64,000 nucleotides of DNA from Bolinopsis microptera. Its lineage: Eukaryota; Ctenophora; Tentaculata; Lobata; Bolinopsidae. Shown here piece by piece: positions 1-11,056 of this stretch. The stretch covers positions 1,853,911 to 1,917,910 of the forward strand of contig NC_087075.1 of NCBI RefSeq assembly GCF_026151205.1. The letters run 5' to 3'. The translations under genes and the position numbers were made by a program. The notes under the pieces were generated by a model. It saw only the letters and a program-made list of their open reading frames with translations, was not told the DNA's origin and did no database searches. Numbering within the stretch: the first letter of the stretch is position 1; the number at the start of each line of letters is the position of its first letter.

Positions 1-345
1 ATGAGATCATTCTGAAAATTGGTGACGATCTTCCAAATCCAATAGGGCTAATTTTACAACTGTCCGAAAAATTTGGTGGATATCGGAGTTGATATAGTGA
101 TCAAAATGGGGAAAAATACGCTGCTTTTAGCTGTAACATAATGTTTGATGGTTGGATATGCTTTAAACTTTTCGGACACATTTCTTGTAAGTCTATGAGT
201 AAGCTTACCAATTTTTGTTGCAATCGGAGGTCGGGAAGAATACTTAATATCTATTTGTTTGAAGAAAATTGTGCTGGCCGAAATTAGCACTAAAAAACCA
301 TCCCACAGTCGGCACGCGCGGCTCACTGTCGATGGCGCACTACCT
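1..345 (-). repeat. Dispersed repeat family A, copy 1
   Basis: Read on the minus strand, this segment matches 43,740-43,835 and then 44,049-44,310 on the plus strand, with a mobile element inserted between those two blocks in the other copy. A third, more diverged copy lies at about 46,850-47,280. The open frame at 54-326 is present only because the repeat is open here. I recognise no protein in it. The segment is probably part of a larger transposon-like unit, because the dispersed repeat immediately to its right (475-690) also recurs next to the third copy. Confidence 0.7.
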
Positions 346-690
346 AGAGTTAGGGTTAGGGTTGGGATCAGATGAGAGGGTTAGGGTTTCGAATAGTCGT
401 TCAGGATCAGCTAGAGAACGGGTTGAAAAAGTCACGTGACAGTCGAGTGTAGAGTGATTAATCATCATCCCAAAAAACCGTTTTGGTCACGTGACAGGCT
501 AGTAAAACATGAATTCGATTGTTCAGGGCTCGGGTTAGGGTTGTGGTAAGGGTTATGGTTAGCTTCGGGGTTATGGTTAGGGTTAGGGTTGGCCGGTTGG
601 GATTAGGGTTTATGTAAAACCGTTTTGTACGGCTGCAAAACCATAAAAACTAAAGTCACGTGAAATTTTTGGGCGAGCGAATTAGTAAAA
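340..690. repeat. TTAGGG-rich dispersed repeat with CACGTG palindromes
   Basis: Interspersed TTAGGG and degenerate TTAGGG blocks sit beside the palindrome gtcacgtgac at about 432 and 487, and a related site at 655. The part at 360-470 recurs at 2,752-2,863, 49,463-49,575 and, inverted and partial, at 62,207-62,270. The part at 475-690 recurs inverted at about 47,400-47,640. The TTAGGG blocks belong to the dispersed repeat and do not mark a chromosome end, because unique sequence lies on both sides. Confidence 0.7.
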
Positions 691-739
691 GCCGTATTAT
701 ACATGACAGCATGCAATATGTTCAAACTTTTAAAGATAT

Positions 740-1104
740 CCCAGGAAAAGTTACCGGCTGGTGGTGGTACTAGAGTTGGTTTAATTTAAACAGACGGCTT
801 GACCTCGCGCGCGACAACAAGCATGATTTGCACGCGTGGCGCATTCCAATGTTCAGGCAGCTACCACGTGACACAATTCAGCCAACCAGAGTACAGGAAT
901 CCGCAAAGTTAAAGTTGCAAACTTTTGATCTGCCCGAAAGGGGACTTTTCTGGAGATTTTGAGATAACTCAACAATTACGTTGTGTTGAATTTTCCTCCT
1001 GGAGAGGTAACGTTACTTTTAAAAGAGGAACATGTTACAAAAAACCGGAAGTCTCCAACTCTTTTACTTTCAAAGTTAAGCCCCATCCGGTCAGGGTTCC
1101 TGGG
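740..1104 (+). repeat. 365-bp direct repeat, copy 1
   Basis: About 365 bp starting at ccaggaaaag is repeated nearly base for base at 1,443-1,807. The differences I noticed are a few single substitutions. Copy 1 is followed by unrelated sequence at 1,105, while copy 2 runs straight into a LINE fragment. The unit therefore has a sharp 3' boundary. I see no convincing coding sequence in it. Confidence 0.8.
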
Positions 1105-1442
1105 TGCAGCTGGCTGACGCCGAGTAGGGTGTTTTGGCCGTTCTAACTTAAGACTTTTATGAATTAAAGCAGCCGTATTGATTTTCCAAACCTACAACTT
1201 TCAAGGGCTAGAATTCGCTGTATTTTGCCGTTAAAACACAACTTGTACTGTTTAACTTCATGATTGGGCCGTAATTCAAAAGCAAATTGGCAAGAAGTGG
1301 TGCTCACGGTCTCACTTAACGTCACTTATCGCTCAGTTAAGAGCGACCATGGTCTTGAGCGACAGACAGCCTGCAGGCATATGATCCGAATACGAAATAT
1401 CCTTGTGTTCGGCATTTGATAGCCCTAATTGGTTACTTCGTA

Positions 1443-1807
1443 CCCAGGAAAAGTTACCGGCTGGTGGTGGTACTAGAGTTGGTTTAATTTAAACAGACGG
1501 CTTGACCTCGCGCGCGACAACAAGCATGATTTGCACGCGTGGCGCATTCCAATGTTCAGGCAGCTACCACGTGACACAATTCAGCCAACCAGAGTGCAGG
1601 AATCCGCAAAGTTAAAGTTGCAAACTTTTGATCTGCCCGAAAGGGGACTTTTCTGGAGATTTTGAGATAACTCAACAATTTCGTTGTGTTGAATTTTCCT
1701 CCTGGAGAGGTAACGTTACTTTTAAAAGAGGAACATGTTACAAAAAACCGGAAGTCTCCAACTCTTTTACTTTCAAAGTTAAGCCCCATCCGGTCAGGGT
1801 TCCTGGG
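1443..1807 (+). repeat. 365-bp direct repeat, copy 2
   Basis: Second copy of the unit at 740-1,104, offset by 703 bp. Its 3' end abuts the reverse-transcriptase fragment that begins at about 1,808. That looks like either a 5' part of the same retroelement or the junction of a nested insertion. Confidence 0.8.
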
Positions 1808-2501
1808 ATGTATTTTCGGACGCTGATTCCCAGCGACATTACACCGAAAGAGACAGTATAAAGCTAACAGTGGAGGGAGAACCTGTTGAACAGGTCAGCA
1901 ACTTTGTTTATCTTGGTGCCAACATTAGTGGGGATGGTACCATTGACCGAGATCTTGACATCAGGATCCAGCGTGCTAATGGCGCGTTCCATCAGCTTTG
2001 GAAGATATGGAACAGTCGAACTATAAGAACGCCCACCAAGATCCGTATCTACAAGGCTGCTGTTATTACTATTCTGTTATATGGAGCTGAAGTGTGGAAC
2101 ACAACTGCAAAGAAGCAGATGAAACGGTTTGAGGTCTTCCATCTGACCTCCCTGAGAAGAATCTTGAAGATAAAGTGGTTCTTCCATGTCTCCAATGAAG
2201 AAGTTCTCAGGCGTGCTGGAATTAAGTCTATCGAAACTTTCATCGGTGCGGCTAGACTAAGGTGGTAGTGAGGTACGGACATGTTGTCAGAATGCCAGAG
2301 ACGCGGTTTCCCAATTTCTTACTGGATTGGAAACCAAACTATGGAAAGGGACTGAGAGGACGACCCCGCAAAGGCTGGATGGCCTGTGTACTCGAGGATG
2401 CGGCTGAATTTACAGGTGTCGATAACATCAGCAGAGATGCAGTAAAACAGTTGGCTCTAAACTCTAAAGCGAGTGGAATGGAGGAACATGTTACGCCGTA
2501 G
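1808..2501 (+). pseudogene. LINE reverse-transcriptase C-terminal fragment
   Basis: Two overlapping frames (1,870-2,268 and 2,262-2,501) together give the C-terminal end of a non-LTR retrotransposon RT. Visible landmarks are VSNFVYLGANIS, the IRIYKAAV...LLYGAEVW block, FHLTSLRRILKIKW, and RYGHVVRM followed by GLRGRPRKGW. These are the usual landmarks after the RT palm in RTE/CR1/Jockey-type elements. A stop and frame change at about 2,266 separates the two halves, and the catalytic YADD region and everything upstream are absent. It is a dead fragment, preceded directly by the 365-bp repeat. Confidence 0.85.
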
Positions 2502-2689
2502 AAGAGATGTGTGTGATGCAGGCCACTCCAACGACTAGGAGGAGACCTCTTCATGTAGCATGTATGTATGATTCCGAATCACCCCCCATGACATTGGGTT
2601 AAAATGCTCCCCTGGCGAGATATTGGCGAAAAACTGTCTCAATCACGTGATACGACCGTATAACTATAAGGAAGTTAGTCTAATTTCTC

Positions 2690-2865
2690 GTTATTAGGGT
2701 TAGCTGGTTTCAGCATACGCTTTTGTTAAGGATTGGGTTAGGGTCGGTTAGGGTTGGGATCAGATAAGAGGGTTAGGGTTTCGAATAGTCGTTCAAGGCC
2801 AGCTAGAAAACGGGTTGAAAAAGTCACGTGACAGTCGAGTGTAGAGTGAATAATCATCATCCCTG
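2690..2865. repeat. TTAGGG/CACGTG dispersed repeat, copy 2
   Basis: Same family as 340-470: a TTAGGG-type block, then ggatcagataagagggttag, then the gtcacgtgac palindrome at about 2,824 and the tract leading to aatcatcatcc. It has the same orientation as copy 1. Confidence 0.75.
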
Positions 2866-2874
2866 TCTTCTAGC

Positions 2875-3095
2875 AAAGGTGGTAACTGCTAATAGTAATA
2901 CATTCCTTACCGAGGGATTTGGGTAGGCAGTTGATCTCCGCTCTGGGTTCGAAACCCACAAAAGATAAAAGGCATTACAATGACAAGCTTGTCTGTGTGG
3001 GAGACCGCCACAGTCATGGTCTGTTTTAGACATTGTCTTCCATGCCAGGTAGGTGAGAACGAAATCGTATTTACCTCCTTCTATATATATTATAG
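2875..3095 (+). repeat. Possible tRNA-derived SINE
   Basis: A near-perfect RNA polymerase III B box (gggttcgaaaccc, about 2,945) follows a weaker A-box-like tract (ttgggtaggcag, about 2,920) at roughly tRNA spacing. The cloverleaf is not complete, so I call it a SINE-like candidate rather than a tRNA gene. About 150 bp of non-tRNA sequence follows. No second copy is visible in this window. Confidence 0.3.
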
Positions 3096-4579
3096 GCAGA
3101 CTCCGATCTATTCGGGAGGAGTCTTAGGAAGATTTGGAAAATAAGACGGGATTCTTTATATATTTAAATATTAATTTTATAACTTGTAAGCATTACGTTG
3201 TGGCTGATAGTGTCAGTAGGACATATGGCAACTTATAGAACTACATCGCAGTACTAGTATGTAATACTATATGACATGACTACTTGACTAGTTCTATATA
3301 TTAGATAGTAGACTATAATACAATTTAAACAAAGCCCGCCTTCCAATGAGGCAGAAAGCAATGATAAGCCTAAGGACAATATTTGATATTGAGTAGGTGT
3401 GCTGTTCGATTAACCTGTTTGACAGGGCTAATCCAGAGACCCAACTATTGATGATGAGGGCCCCTCCTTGAGGGCGGGAGAACTAAAGTGCTCTGGTGAA
3501 AATGACGATACCAGTTTATAGTTTAGTAAGTCAATTCATATCGGATGTCGGTGGACAGATCGGTTGATAAGACTAATCCAGAAGCAGGATACAGAAAAGA
3601 GGAGACTGAAGAGGCTGTGAAGATGGTGGAAGGTTGACGACTTCACGGCTAATAACGTTGTGAACTTAATCTAGTAGGATGAACCATGATAAGCATGTCA
3701 GAACTACACTCCCTGCCATGAGATGTGATCGCTAAATTAAAGTCTAAGTGATATATCAATTTAGTGATGTACTATGATGTCGGTCCGTTAGTAGTGGGCA
3801 CAGAATTCCATCGTCCATCAGTCAATTTCTACATTTACCATTAAACTGCTTTCTTTGATCCTTGCTGTGGTTATTGAAGCGCTTCAATGATCATTATAAT
3901 GGGTTAAAAATACCAATATCAAAAATATTGATATTTGACTAATTTATGGGCCAAAATCGATCAAATTAGGTGCGTATGCACTCCGTTATTTTTTGTCCAA
4001 TCTTGATGACATTTCATATACGAGTTCAGGGGACTACTAGCTACAAGTAGAGCACCTTAAATCTGGGTATTACGCATGTTTAGGGTATTTGGCTAAATTA
4101 GGCCTAATTTGGACCAAATATGGGCGTGGCTGCCCCGCGGGCACCGTTTGGCGGTTGGGGTCCGGGACCCCCTCAAAAGTTCGGTCACCGGCGCGGTTCT
4201 AGTTTGTTGGCCAACTGCTATCTCGAAACCAAGTTTCGCAAAAAAAATCCACCCCCCCCCCCCCCCCCTTAACTTGGGTACAATTATTAGACTGGAATCT
4301 GATTTACGTTTAGGTTTTATTCTCTCCTAATCAGTGCACAGGAGTGGCTTCCTGGGGTTACACCTCAGACTCCAGCTCTGGGACTAATCACATAGAATAT
4401 AAATAAAGCACGGAGTGATAGAATTATCCTTGAAATGGGGCTTCTGGTGGAGCACTGTGTGTCGTGTATGTGCCATTGTCCAGGTTCAATGGCTTCACAT
4501 GTTATGAAGTATAAACTATGTACCAAAGTAACAATGGTTTTAAAAATACATCTTACTATATATATTATATAAAGCGAGA
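3096..4579. other. Intergenic, no gene seen
   Basis: AT-rich sequence with stops in all frames. It holds a poly-C run at about 4,252-4,268. Short open frames such as 4,109-4,330 are unsupported by any recognisable motif. Confidence 0.5.
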
Positions 4580-4665
4580 CGATAGTTTTCCGTGCCATTT
4601 TACTGACACCACGGCATCAACTTTAACGCGACTTTCCGCAAAAACCGTAAAAGATATACAACAGC
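4580..4665 (+). repeat. Short dispersed repeat, copy 1
   Basis: The stretch from gccattttactgacaccac to aaaagatatacaa recurs almost unchanged at 60,736-60,803. Both copies lie in gene-free DNA. No coding meaning is apparent. Confidence 0.7.
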
Positions 4666-4795
4666 GATCGCGTCTGTATTCTGTAACTAAACAAAGTTAT
4701 ATAATAATAGTTAATAGTACTATGTACAGTATGCACTGAAGGGGTATCCTAGGAAGTTTCTTGCACTTTTATCAGGTATACCCTTCCTCATTTAA

Positions 4796-4866
4796 CTGGG
4801 GTTTGAACACTGGACCTTCTGCGCAGAAGGCAGATGCTCTAACCACTTACCACTAGGCCACCTAAC
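4796..4866 (-). tRNA. tRNA-like sequence, probably a pseudogene or SINE head
   Basis: On the minus strand an A box (tggcctagtgg) and a B box (gttcaaaccc) lie at tRNA spacing. A five-base anticodon stem (ccttc with gaagg) closes a loop of only six bases, tgcgca, where a functional tRNA needs seven. The acceptor stem is poorly paired. I read it as a decayed tRNA (perhaps alanine, from the tgc) or a tRNA-derived SINE head. A covariance-model search would decide. Confidence 0.4.
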
Positions 4867-5588
4867 CCCTAAGGCTATAGCTATTATAGCTATTTTTTTG
4901 TTAAATTACTACCAAATCCAAATATAGCCAAATTGGTAAGATTTGTTTAAAAGCTGAAGCGTTTGAAGGGGGTCTAGCCTTTGCATATTTTTGTCCATTT
5001 AATTATAAGACCCAAGTTAAGTGTAGGAAGTTGATGATATACTTCTCTGTAAAGCCAAAGGAGTATAATTTTGCTTGAAACATGGTTGAATATTATCTGT
5101 TGCAATAGTAGGGCAACAGTTTTTAGATTACAGCTGAGGTTATATGGAAATGCCGACAAGAATTTTGTCATGACTAAAACTGACGCTCAGAATTCCAACA
5201 GAGGTTAACTTTAAGGCAGTTAAAACTCAGCATTTAGTTTCGGTGGCACTTTAAAGTTTTTACGCAGCCGTTTTAATTGTAAAGATTTTCTTGGTTGATT
5301 TGATATTTTCAAGGTAAAACACAGCAAACTAAATTAAGATATCGTGATAGAAAACGGAACGTCAATATTGTGCTTGAACCCAAAACTCATTTTATCAATT
5401 TAAATTTTGTATTCATGAATACCAGATGTTTCCAACCTTTTAAGGATATTACTTATAACATGGGGATAACGGTCCTAAAGATCAAAACCCTGCAGAGTCA
5501 CTTTATGTTACATGATCTTAATAGTATCCATTCAAAATAACTGTAAGTAAGCTCTAAACTTGCAAGTATTTTCAATTTTGACCTCTCG
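4867..5588. other. Intergenic, 3' flank of the glycosyltransferase gene
   Basis: No gene recognised. This is the downstream flank of the minus-strand gene ending at 5,589. I did not find a clear AATAAA on the minus strand close to its stop codon. Confidence 0.4.
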
Positions 5589-7358
5589 TTAATATTTGTC
5601 GTTTTCCCATGTGTTAGGCCATTCCTCCATGCTTCCCGTAAATAATTTGTAGTATTTAACATTCCAATGATTCTCAAATACCTTCTTCATCTGCCACTCT
5701 CTACCGTATCTCAGCTTTTCGTAAGCATCGTCGATAACAGTTGTATCATCATTGTTAATGTGCAAATTTAAAACATGGAATTTAGGACACCAGACAACTT
5801 TCTTGCTAGCAGCTTTCAATCTCAAGAAAAAATCCTGATGTTCGTGTACTTTTAGCTCCTTGCTCCAACCACCAACTTCAAGAATATCTTTTGTCTTTGC
5901 CATGAAACTGTTACTGGTCAGATCGCATCGCAAACAATCTGGAAAGAAAGGCAAACTCTGGTTAGCAATCCTGCAGGATCTCGAATAATGGTTAAGAGTT
6001 GGTTTTGATTGGTCACAACCAAATTCCATAAACCCAGGCCAGTCCATCGAGTCGGCTCTCCCACCCACTAAAGATAAGTCAGTTGTATCGAGTAGTTCTA
6101 CGATTTTAGCGGCGTCCCACGATTCTGTGACCACATTGTCGTCGTCCATGTTTACAAAGTATTTTGTCGTTACCATGTTAACTCCTATCATTCTGCCTTC
6201 ACTAATTCCAAGATCCCTACTTTCATTTATAACGTAATTTATATTTGGGAATCGGGAAATTTTGGCCACGATATCCGAGGGATGCGGGTTGGGGCCATCA
6301 TCGATCACTATCATCGGAAGATCCTGATTGAGTACTGTTTTTATTGATTCTGCAAGTCTGAGAACCAGGAGAGGTCTCCGTGCTGTCTTCACCACCACAG
6401 TTACACATTCAGATAATATTTTGCATATTTCAACTTGTATCTCAGGTAAGAGCTTAGCCATTGGTGGTCGGTTATTGGATGGCGAATCACAAGACTTATC
6501 TCCAGACGGCATTAAAAGCGCTGCTCTGTCACGTAGAAATGCACTTTCCTCAAGGAGATCAATCTGCGATGCATCTTTTTTACATTTTTTAGTCAGAACT
6601 ATTTTCTTTCCCAACCATATGCCTCCACCTCCTTCGGGAGCAATGCAGAGTACTCCACGACCATCTGCTTGATCATCCCTGTAGATGAGTCTACCTTTTT
6701 CTAAGTTCAAACTGATTGCTTGTGTACAATCTAGCAGTGTCAGACTGTCACCAGAGGTAGAGTTGTTGAATCCCGCCAAACCGACACAAAGTGAAAATTC
6801 TACAGATCTCAGAAATCCGTTGATGTGGTAGAAAGCTTGTTGTTTAACCGGATTACAAAAAGACAGTGTAAGTCTCTTTAATTTGGAAATGCCAACACAC
6901 AAGCCTTTGTCGGGAAATTGGAGACGATATTTCAATTTGTGAGAAAAGCTTGCTGATTGCTTTACTTTGTCGCTCGGTGAGACAGTTTTAGAAGTAGTGG
7001 CAGTAGTATTAGCTATATTATCGGTTTGGGAAGTGGTAGTGGTAGTTATAGTAATCGCTTTAAACTCATGTTGCTTCCTAATAACAGCCGCTGCCGAATT
7101 GTTTGAAACTTCCTTCAAGGCATTCTCTATGACACCTGCGCTACTGTTAGATCCTTCACTTCCTCCCAATGAACGCAACTGATGGGATTGTAGTTCCGAC
7201 ACTGCTTGGACAGAGTCCACATCAGTTGATAAGGACACGTGTGCTCCTTTGTCACGTTGGATAAGACTTTGGCAAAATAAAAATACGAGAAAAGACAAAT
7301 AGGTTACGATAAGTATGTATCCAAGTTTTGAACTAAGATTATGGCATCCACGTTCCAT
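5589..7358 (-). CDS. Beta-1,4-GalNAc-transferase-like glycosyltransferase with ricin-type lectin region
   Basis: A 589-codon single-exon reading frame. I start it at the ATG at 7,358 because just upstream, tgtgttttcag is a good splice acceptor (exon start 7,384), so the longer frame to 7,394 runs into an intron. Residues 12-30 are a hydrophobic signal anchor after a short basic N terminus, giving a Golgi type II topology. A Ser/Thr-rich stem follows. Residues about 148-259 look like a ricin-B-type lectin: Cys-rich repeats with LCVGI, LTLLDC and GVLCIAPEGGG. From about residue 318 comes a GT2-like catalytic domain similar to B4GALNT1: VTVVVKTARRP, IVIDDGP, the metal-binding NMDDDN (Asp 405-407), LVGGRAD, and HEHQDFFLRLK near the acceptor site. 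Known relatives transfer GalNAc to glycans or glycolipids from UDP-GalNAc. The exact substrate cannot be read here. Confidence 0.85.
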   Translation of the reverse strand: MERGCHNLSSKLGYILIVTYLSFLVFLFCQSLIQRDKGAHVSLSTDVDSVQAVSELQSHQLRSLGGSEGSNSSAGVIENALKEVSNNSAAAVIRKQHEFKAITITTTTTSQTDNIANTTATTSKTVSPSDKVKQSASFSHKLKYRLQFPDKGLCVGISKLKRLTLSFCNPVKQQAFYHINGFLRSVEFSLCVGLAGFNNSTSGDSLTLLDCTQAISLNLEKGRLIYRDDQADGRGVLCIAPEGGGGIWLGKKIVLTKKCKKDASQIDLLEESAFLRDRAALLMPSGDKSCDSPSNNRPPMAKLLPEIQVEICKILSECVTVVVKTARRPLLVLRLAESIKTVLNQDLPMIVIDDGPNPHPSDIVAKISRFPNINYVINESRDLGISEGRMIGVNMVTTKYFVNMDDDNVVTESWDAAKIVELLDTTDLSLVGGRADSMDWPGFMEFGCDQSKPTLNHYSRSCRIANQSLPFFPDCLRCDLTSNSFMAKTKDILEVGGWSKELKVHEHQDFFLRLKAASKKVVWCPKFHVLNLHINNDDTTVIDDAYEKLRYGREWQMKKVFENHWNVKYYKLFTGSMEEWPNTWENDKY

Positions 7359-8108
7359 ATTAGCAACGTCAAATATCACAATCACTGAAAACACAATTTC
7401 GTAATGGTTAATGCTATGTAATTTTATTGTTCAAATAAGTGCACCACCTCCGGTGGGGACGGTATAATAAATAATATACACATAATAATTAATAAATAAT
7501 ACCACATGGAATTGGAGAACAAGCATGTCATCGACAGTGAGTCCCTACTGATATCATGAGAATAACTCTACCATTAATCACGGTCAACAATTTTCTGGAT
7601 ATTCTCTGATGGTTAAAGATCAAACAGAGTCCCTGGGGTCTTGAACATTCATGGTCATTGGCAATGATTATTGTTTACATGGTTATAAATCTGACAAATA
7701 AAAAAGCTGGTTTTTAAAAATATTTCTATGAAATAACTAAATTCAGCATGTGGTCGTAACCGTAAAACATTTACTTATTCAAAACAAACGACACAAAAAC
7801 TTTAATAAATTTAATAACTCTTACTGTGATCGTCTGAAGATTAAATCTAATAAAATAGTAAAGCTTAAGTCAGATCAGAAAAATACTAAAATTGATCACC
7901 CCTTAAATTCGAAACTGCTTCTTGATGTTTGGGTACTTCAAGTTTTTGGTTAGATAAAACATAAACTTCGTGTAGGATTAAAAACTCCAATTTAAGTCAA
8001 GTATTTATCATGTGATGGGGAAAAATCTTGGTCTGTGATCATATCGATACATTTCTATTTATTCACACATTATATTCATTCAAGTTTATATTGTCCAAAA
8101 GTAGCTGT
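7359..8108. other. Intergenic / 5' leader of the glycosyltransferase gene
   Basis: This contains the splice acceptor at 7,385-7,386 for the glycosyltransferase (minus strand), so an upstream non-coding exon probably lies within a few kilobases to the right. Short open frames here (for example 7,750-7,953) show no protein features. The 3' flank of the C2-domain gene occupies the right end. Confidence 0.4.
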
Positions 8109-11056
8109 TCACATCACGACAAGGTTTTGAAAGTCCACACTAATGAGGATGGTTCCAATTTCCTCTCCTCTCCACTTTAGGTGCACAATTTGGTTCATCG
8201 TGTTGTCCTCCTCCGCAAGATCAAAGTAACCCTGAAATGAAAAATATGGTGTACACGATATAATTTTATCTTTTACATCCTAATATAAACCTGCAGACTA
8301 TGCCAACTTAATTTGGATCCAAGTCACGTCTGCCGCTTAGGTTTCAAAACTTTAAATGAGTTAAATGGTAATTATAGGTAGAAACTAGAAACCCTTGAAG
8401 ATGCCCCCCGATCACCTTGTTATCAATTCTCGGTTTAACGGACCGTTATTAACGGTTGTTTAAGAATCGGCGGTGCAAATGAACTCAAGGTTCCAAACTT
8501 AATCAAGTTAATATCTCCAGGCTGTTTATTGAGTTAGCCACGGCAGAAATAAACGAAAAAGTCACGTTTGATAGAAATTAATCAAGTTTCCAAATTAACA
8601 TCGTTTGTACGTCTTCCCTTGTTCACTATAAGTAGCAGTCTTTTACGTTCAATGTTCATGTTCCATTCTCCTAATGCCAAACGCTGTTTAATTTGAGATA
8701 ACAGCCTTTTTTCAGTGAACTAATTATAGATAATGAAGCACCAATCATGAAATAATGTTCCTCACATACGATCTTGCAATCTCTGCGTTTAATTTATCCC
8801 TTTCCCTCTCCTTCCCCCATCCCCTTGTACTTACGTGTCCCTCTCCTTCACCCTTGTACTTACGTGTCCCTCTCCTTCCCCCATCCCCTTGTACTTACGT
8901 GTCCCTCTCCTTCCCCCATCCCCTTGTAGTTGTACTTACGTGTCCTAACAAATCGTCATCGCTCATGTGATCCTTATCCTTCAGATGAAACTTAAGTTTG
9001 ATACATTTAGGATTTCTTTCTGTTTTGATGTAGAACGATTCCTCCACCGATGCTGTCGTCATGTTCGTTTTTGGTTTTGTTGCCCCTAATAACACTTGAT
9101 TTGCTCTAACCTGAAGGTGGTGAAATTAAATGCCGGCCTGCCAGATATAAATTACAACGAATATTCTTCACGTTCAAAAGCTCAAAGTCAATATTGCATT
9201 GTACAGAAATTGCAGTATGCGCACAGCTGTAGCGTTTTCAAATATATCTACTAACAAATCTTTTAAAAGCCAACAAAATACCCACCTCCACGAACGGGTC
9301 TATTTCTGATCCGATATCAGTGGATCGTTCAATATTATTAATGGTGTGGATGACAATTCTCATAACAGTGTCGAACTTCTTGTCTTCACTCAACTCAACC
9401 TGTGTGATATTTATTTCAATTGGTTGCAAAATTTAAAGTTAATGTTTAACAGTACGTCGACATTCATTTCATCTCAAACATTAAAAAGTTACGATAAAGG
9501 ACTGAAAGGTTTTTTGCTCTCCGAGAACAGTTCTGCTTACCCCATCCTCCTCGGAGCAGTTGTCCTGGTCCACTTCAGGTTCAGGTGTAGGTTCACCTCT
9601 ACTAACCTCCTGTAGGTCAACATACCCAGTCTTCTCCTTCAACGCTTCAGCTCCTGTCAGTTCAGCGTCTGAAATTAAAGGAAAGTGAGCAATTCAATTA
9701 AAGAAAAGTTCATATTTGAGACGTCTGAAATGGGTTTAAGTTACAAGTTTGGGTGCCAGATATAATAAAATTTAGGAAAGCCAGGAAATTAAGTAATACA
9801 AGTGCGAAGTTCCAGAGAAATAATGGGTTTAGAGACTAAAACTCAGCTAGCTGCAGCGGACAATGACGATAATATTGTCAGTGATATTGATATCGCTTTG
9901 GTTGATCTCCGATCACTTATTGAATCGGGGGATGGGAAGGGGGGGATTTTTTTTAGCTGTAAATTTAACATGCTCTGCAGACAAGGACATATTATCTTGT
10001 AATCATATATTATAGCTTTAACCCCACAACGCATTAATTCTTAAACAATTAGCACATTATCAATTAGTAGAGAGGTGAAATAAGGAGTAAGAATACGTGC
10101 ATACGTGCATGCAAATTAACCAGCATTTAACTAATATAAACTACCGATATCAGACAGGGGGTTATCTATAGGAGGTTCACTTGGAGCTGGATCAGGTACT
10201 GAAGCCACATCATCAGAGCTTGTTGAAATCACGCTGCTGGAAATCACGCTGCTGGTCCGTGATTTAGGAACAGTTGCTAAATCTAACAGTGTAGCCTTGA
10301 CTTCAACCGGGCCTGAAGTGTACTGTTTATCCGTTCCACTGTCAACTTTGTCTTCTATTATTGGATTTGCATCGTCGCGTGCGTCTTCACCAGTTTGTAT
10401 TTCTTGGTACCCACTTTTATTAACAATAATGTCCCCATTTGCATCTGCATCACAATCGTTGTGAATAGAGTTCACATCACCGTCTTTTCCATCACAGCAT
10501 ATTTGACTATTCTCGTCTCCTTTTTCTGCGAGCTGTTCTTGCTTATGTTTCCCTAAATAGGAGCTTTCAGCACAGCATTGATGCTTTAGGGCTCGTTCAA
10601 TGACTAAAGCTAGGACCGGAGAAAGAATTGTACTCGAAATTACAGAAACAAACTTTTGTTATAATAATAATTAACAGGGATGCTACCGTTATTTTCATGT
10701 CTTTTGACAAAAGTGCTTAATGTTTACTCATTAATAAATGACTACCGACCTCCAATTTAGATGATAATTTATATTGATAAAGGCTAATCGTTGTAATTGT
10801 AAAGGGGTGATTTAAAGCGTTGGCTATATTTCAAATTTTCGGATTGTTCGTAAAGAACATTTTTTCGCTCGGTCAAAATCGGCAAGTATAAACATATCCC
10901 TAACAATTTGGTAACAATTGAGAAGTCCCGCAGCTGAAAAAGTGCTTCTTTTCGGCCCGGCCAAAATAAAAGTTAATCAAAAGCAAAATCAAGGCAGATT
11001 CTCAGATTCTCAGATTCAAACTTAAAATGCTTACCTTGAGAATTGGAGTTTCCCAT
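8109..11056 (-). CDS. C2-domain protein with N-myristoylation-type start (six exons)
   Basis: My exon model (minus strand, 5' to 3') is 11056-11035, 10609-10145, 9668-9541, 9399-9286, 9110-8940 and 8231-8109. All junctions are GT-AG and all phases agree, giving 1,023 nt and 340 residues. The start MGNSNSQ is a typical N-myristoyltransferase substrate. Exon 2 encodes a long acidic, Ser/Asp-rich, probably disordered region. Exons 4-6 encode one C2-type beta-sandwich: FDTVMRIVIHTINNIE, then the Ca2+/phospholipid-loop-like IDPFVEV, KLKFHLKDKDHMSDDDLLGH and GYFDLAEED, ending HLKWRGEEIGTILISVDF. Loop acidic residues are present, so Ca2+-dependent membrane binding is possible. A lipid anchor plus a C2 domain suggests a peripheral membrane protein. 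The closest named family is unclear. The donor of exon 5 lies in a tandem repeat, described separately. Confidence 0.8.
8815..8945 (-). repeat. Minisatellite made of repeated exon-5 splice donors
   Basis: On the minus strand the last six exon bases plus donor (ggacac then gtaagtac) occur four times, with donors at 8938-8939, 8897-8898, 8862-8863 and 8833-8834. They are separated by C/T-rich (plus strand) spacers of 41, 35 and 29 bp. The copy nearest the exon (8,938) is the one that fits the C2 reading frame. The others are intact consensus donors inside intron 5. Confidence 0.8.

Noticed and set aside
340..600. A telomere at the left edge
   Set aside because: TTAGGG units are scattered and degenerate, flanked on both sides by other sequence, and recur with the same flanks elsewhere.
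7359..7394. N-terminal extension of the glycosyltransferase (12 residues, GTG start)
   Set aside because: A splice acceptor lies inside this extension and the first ATG is at 7,358.
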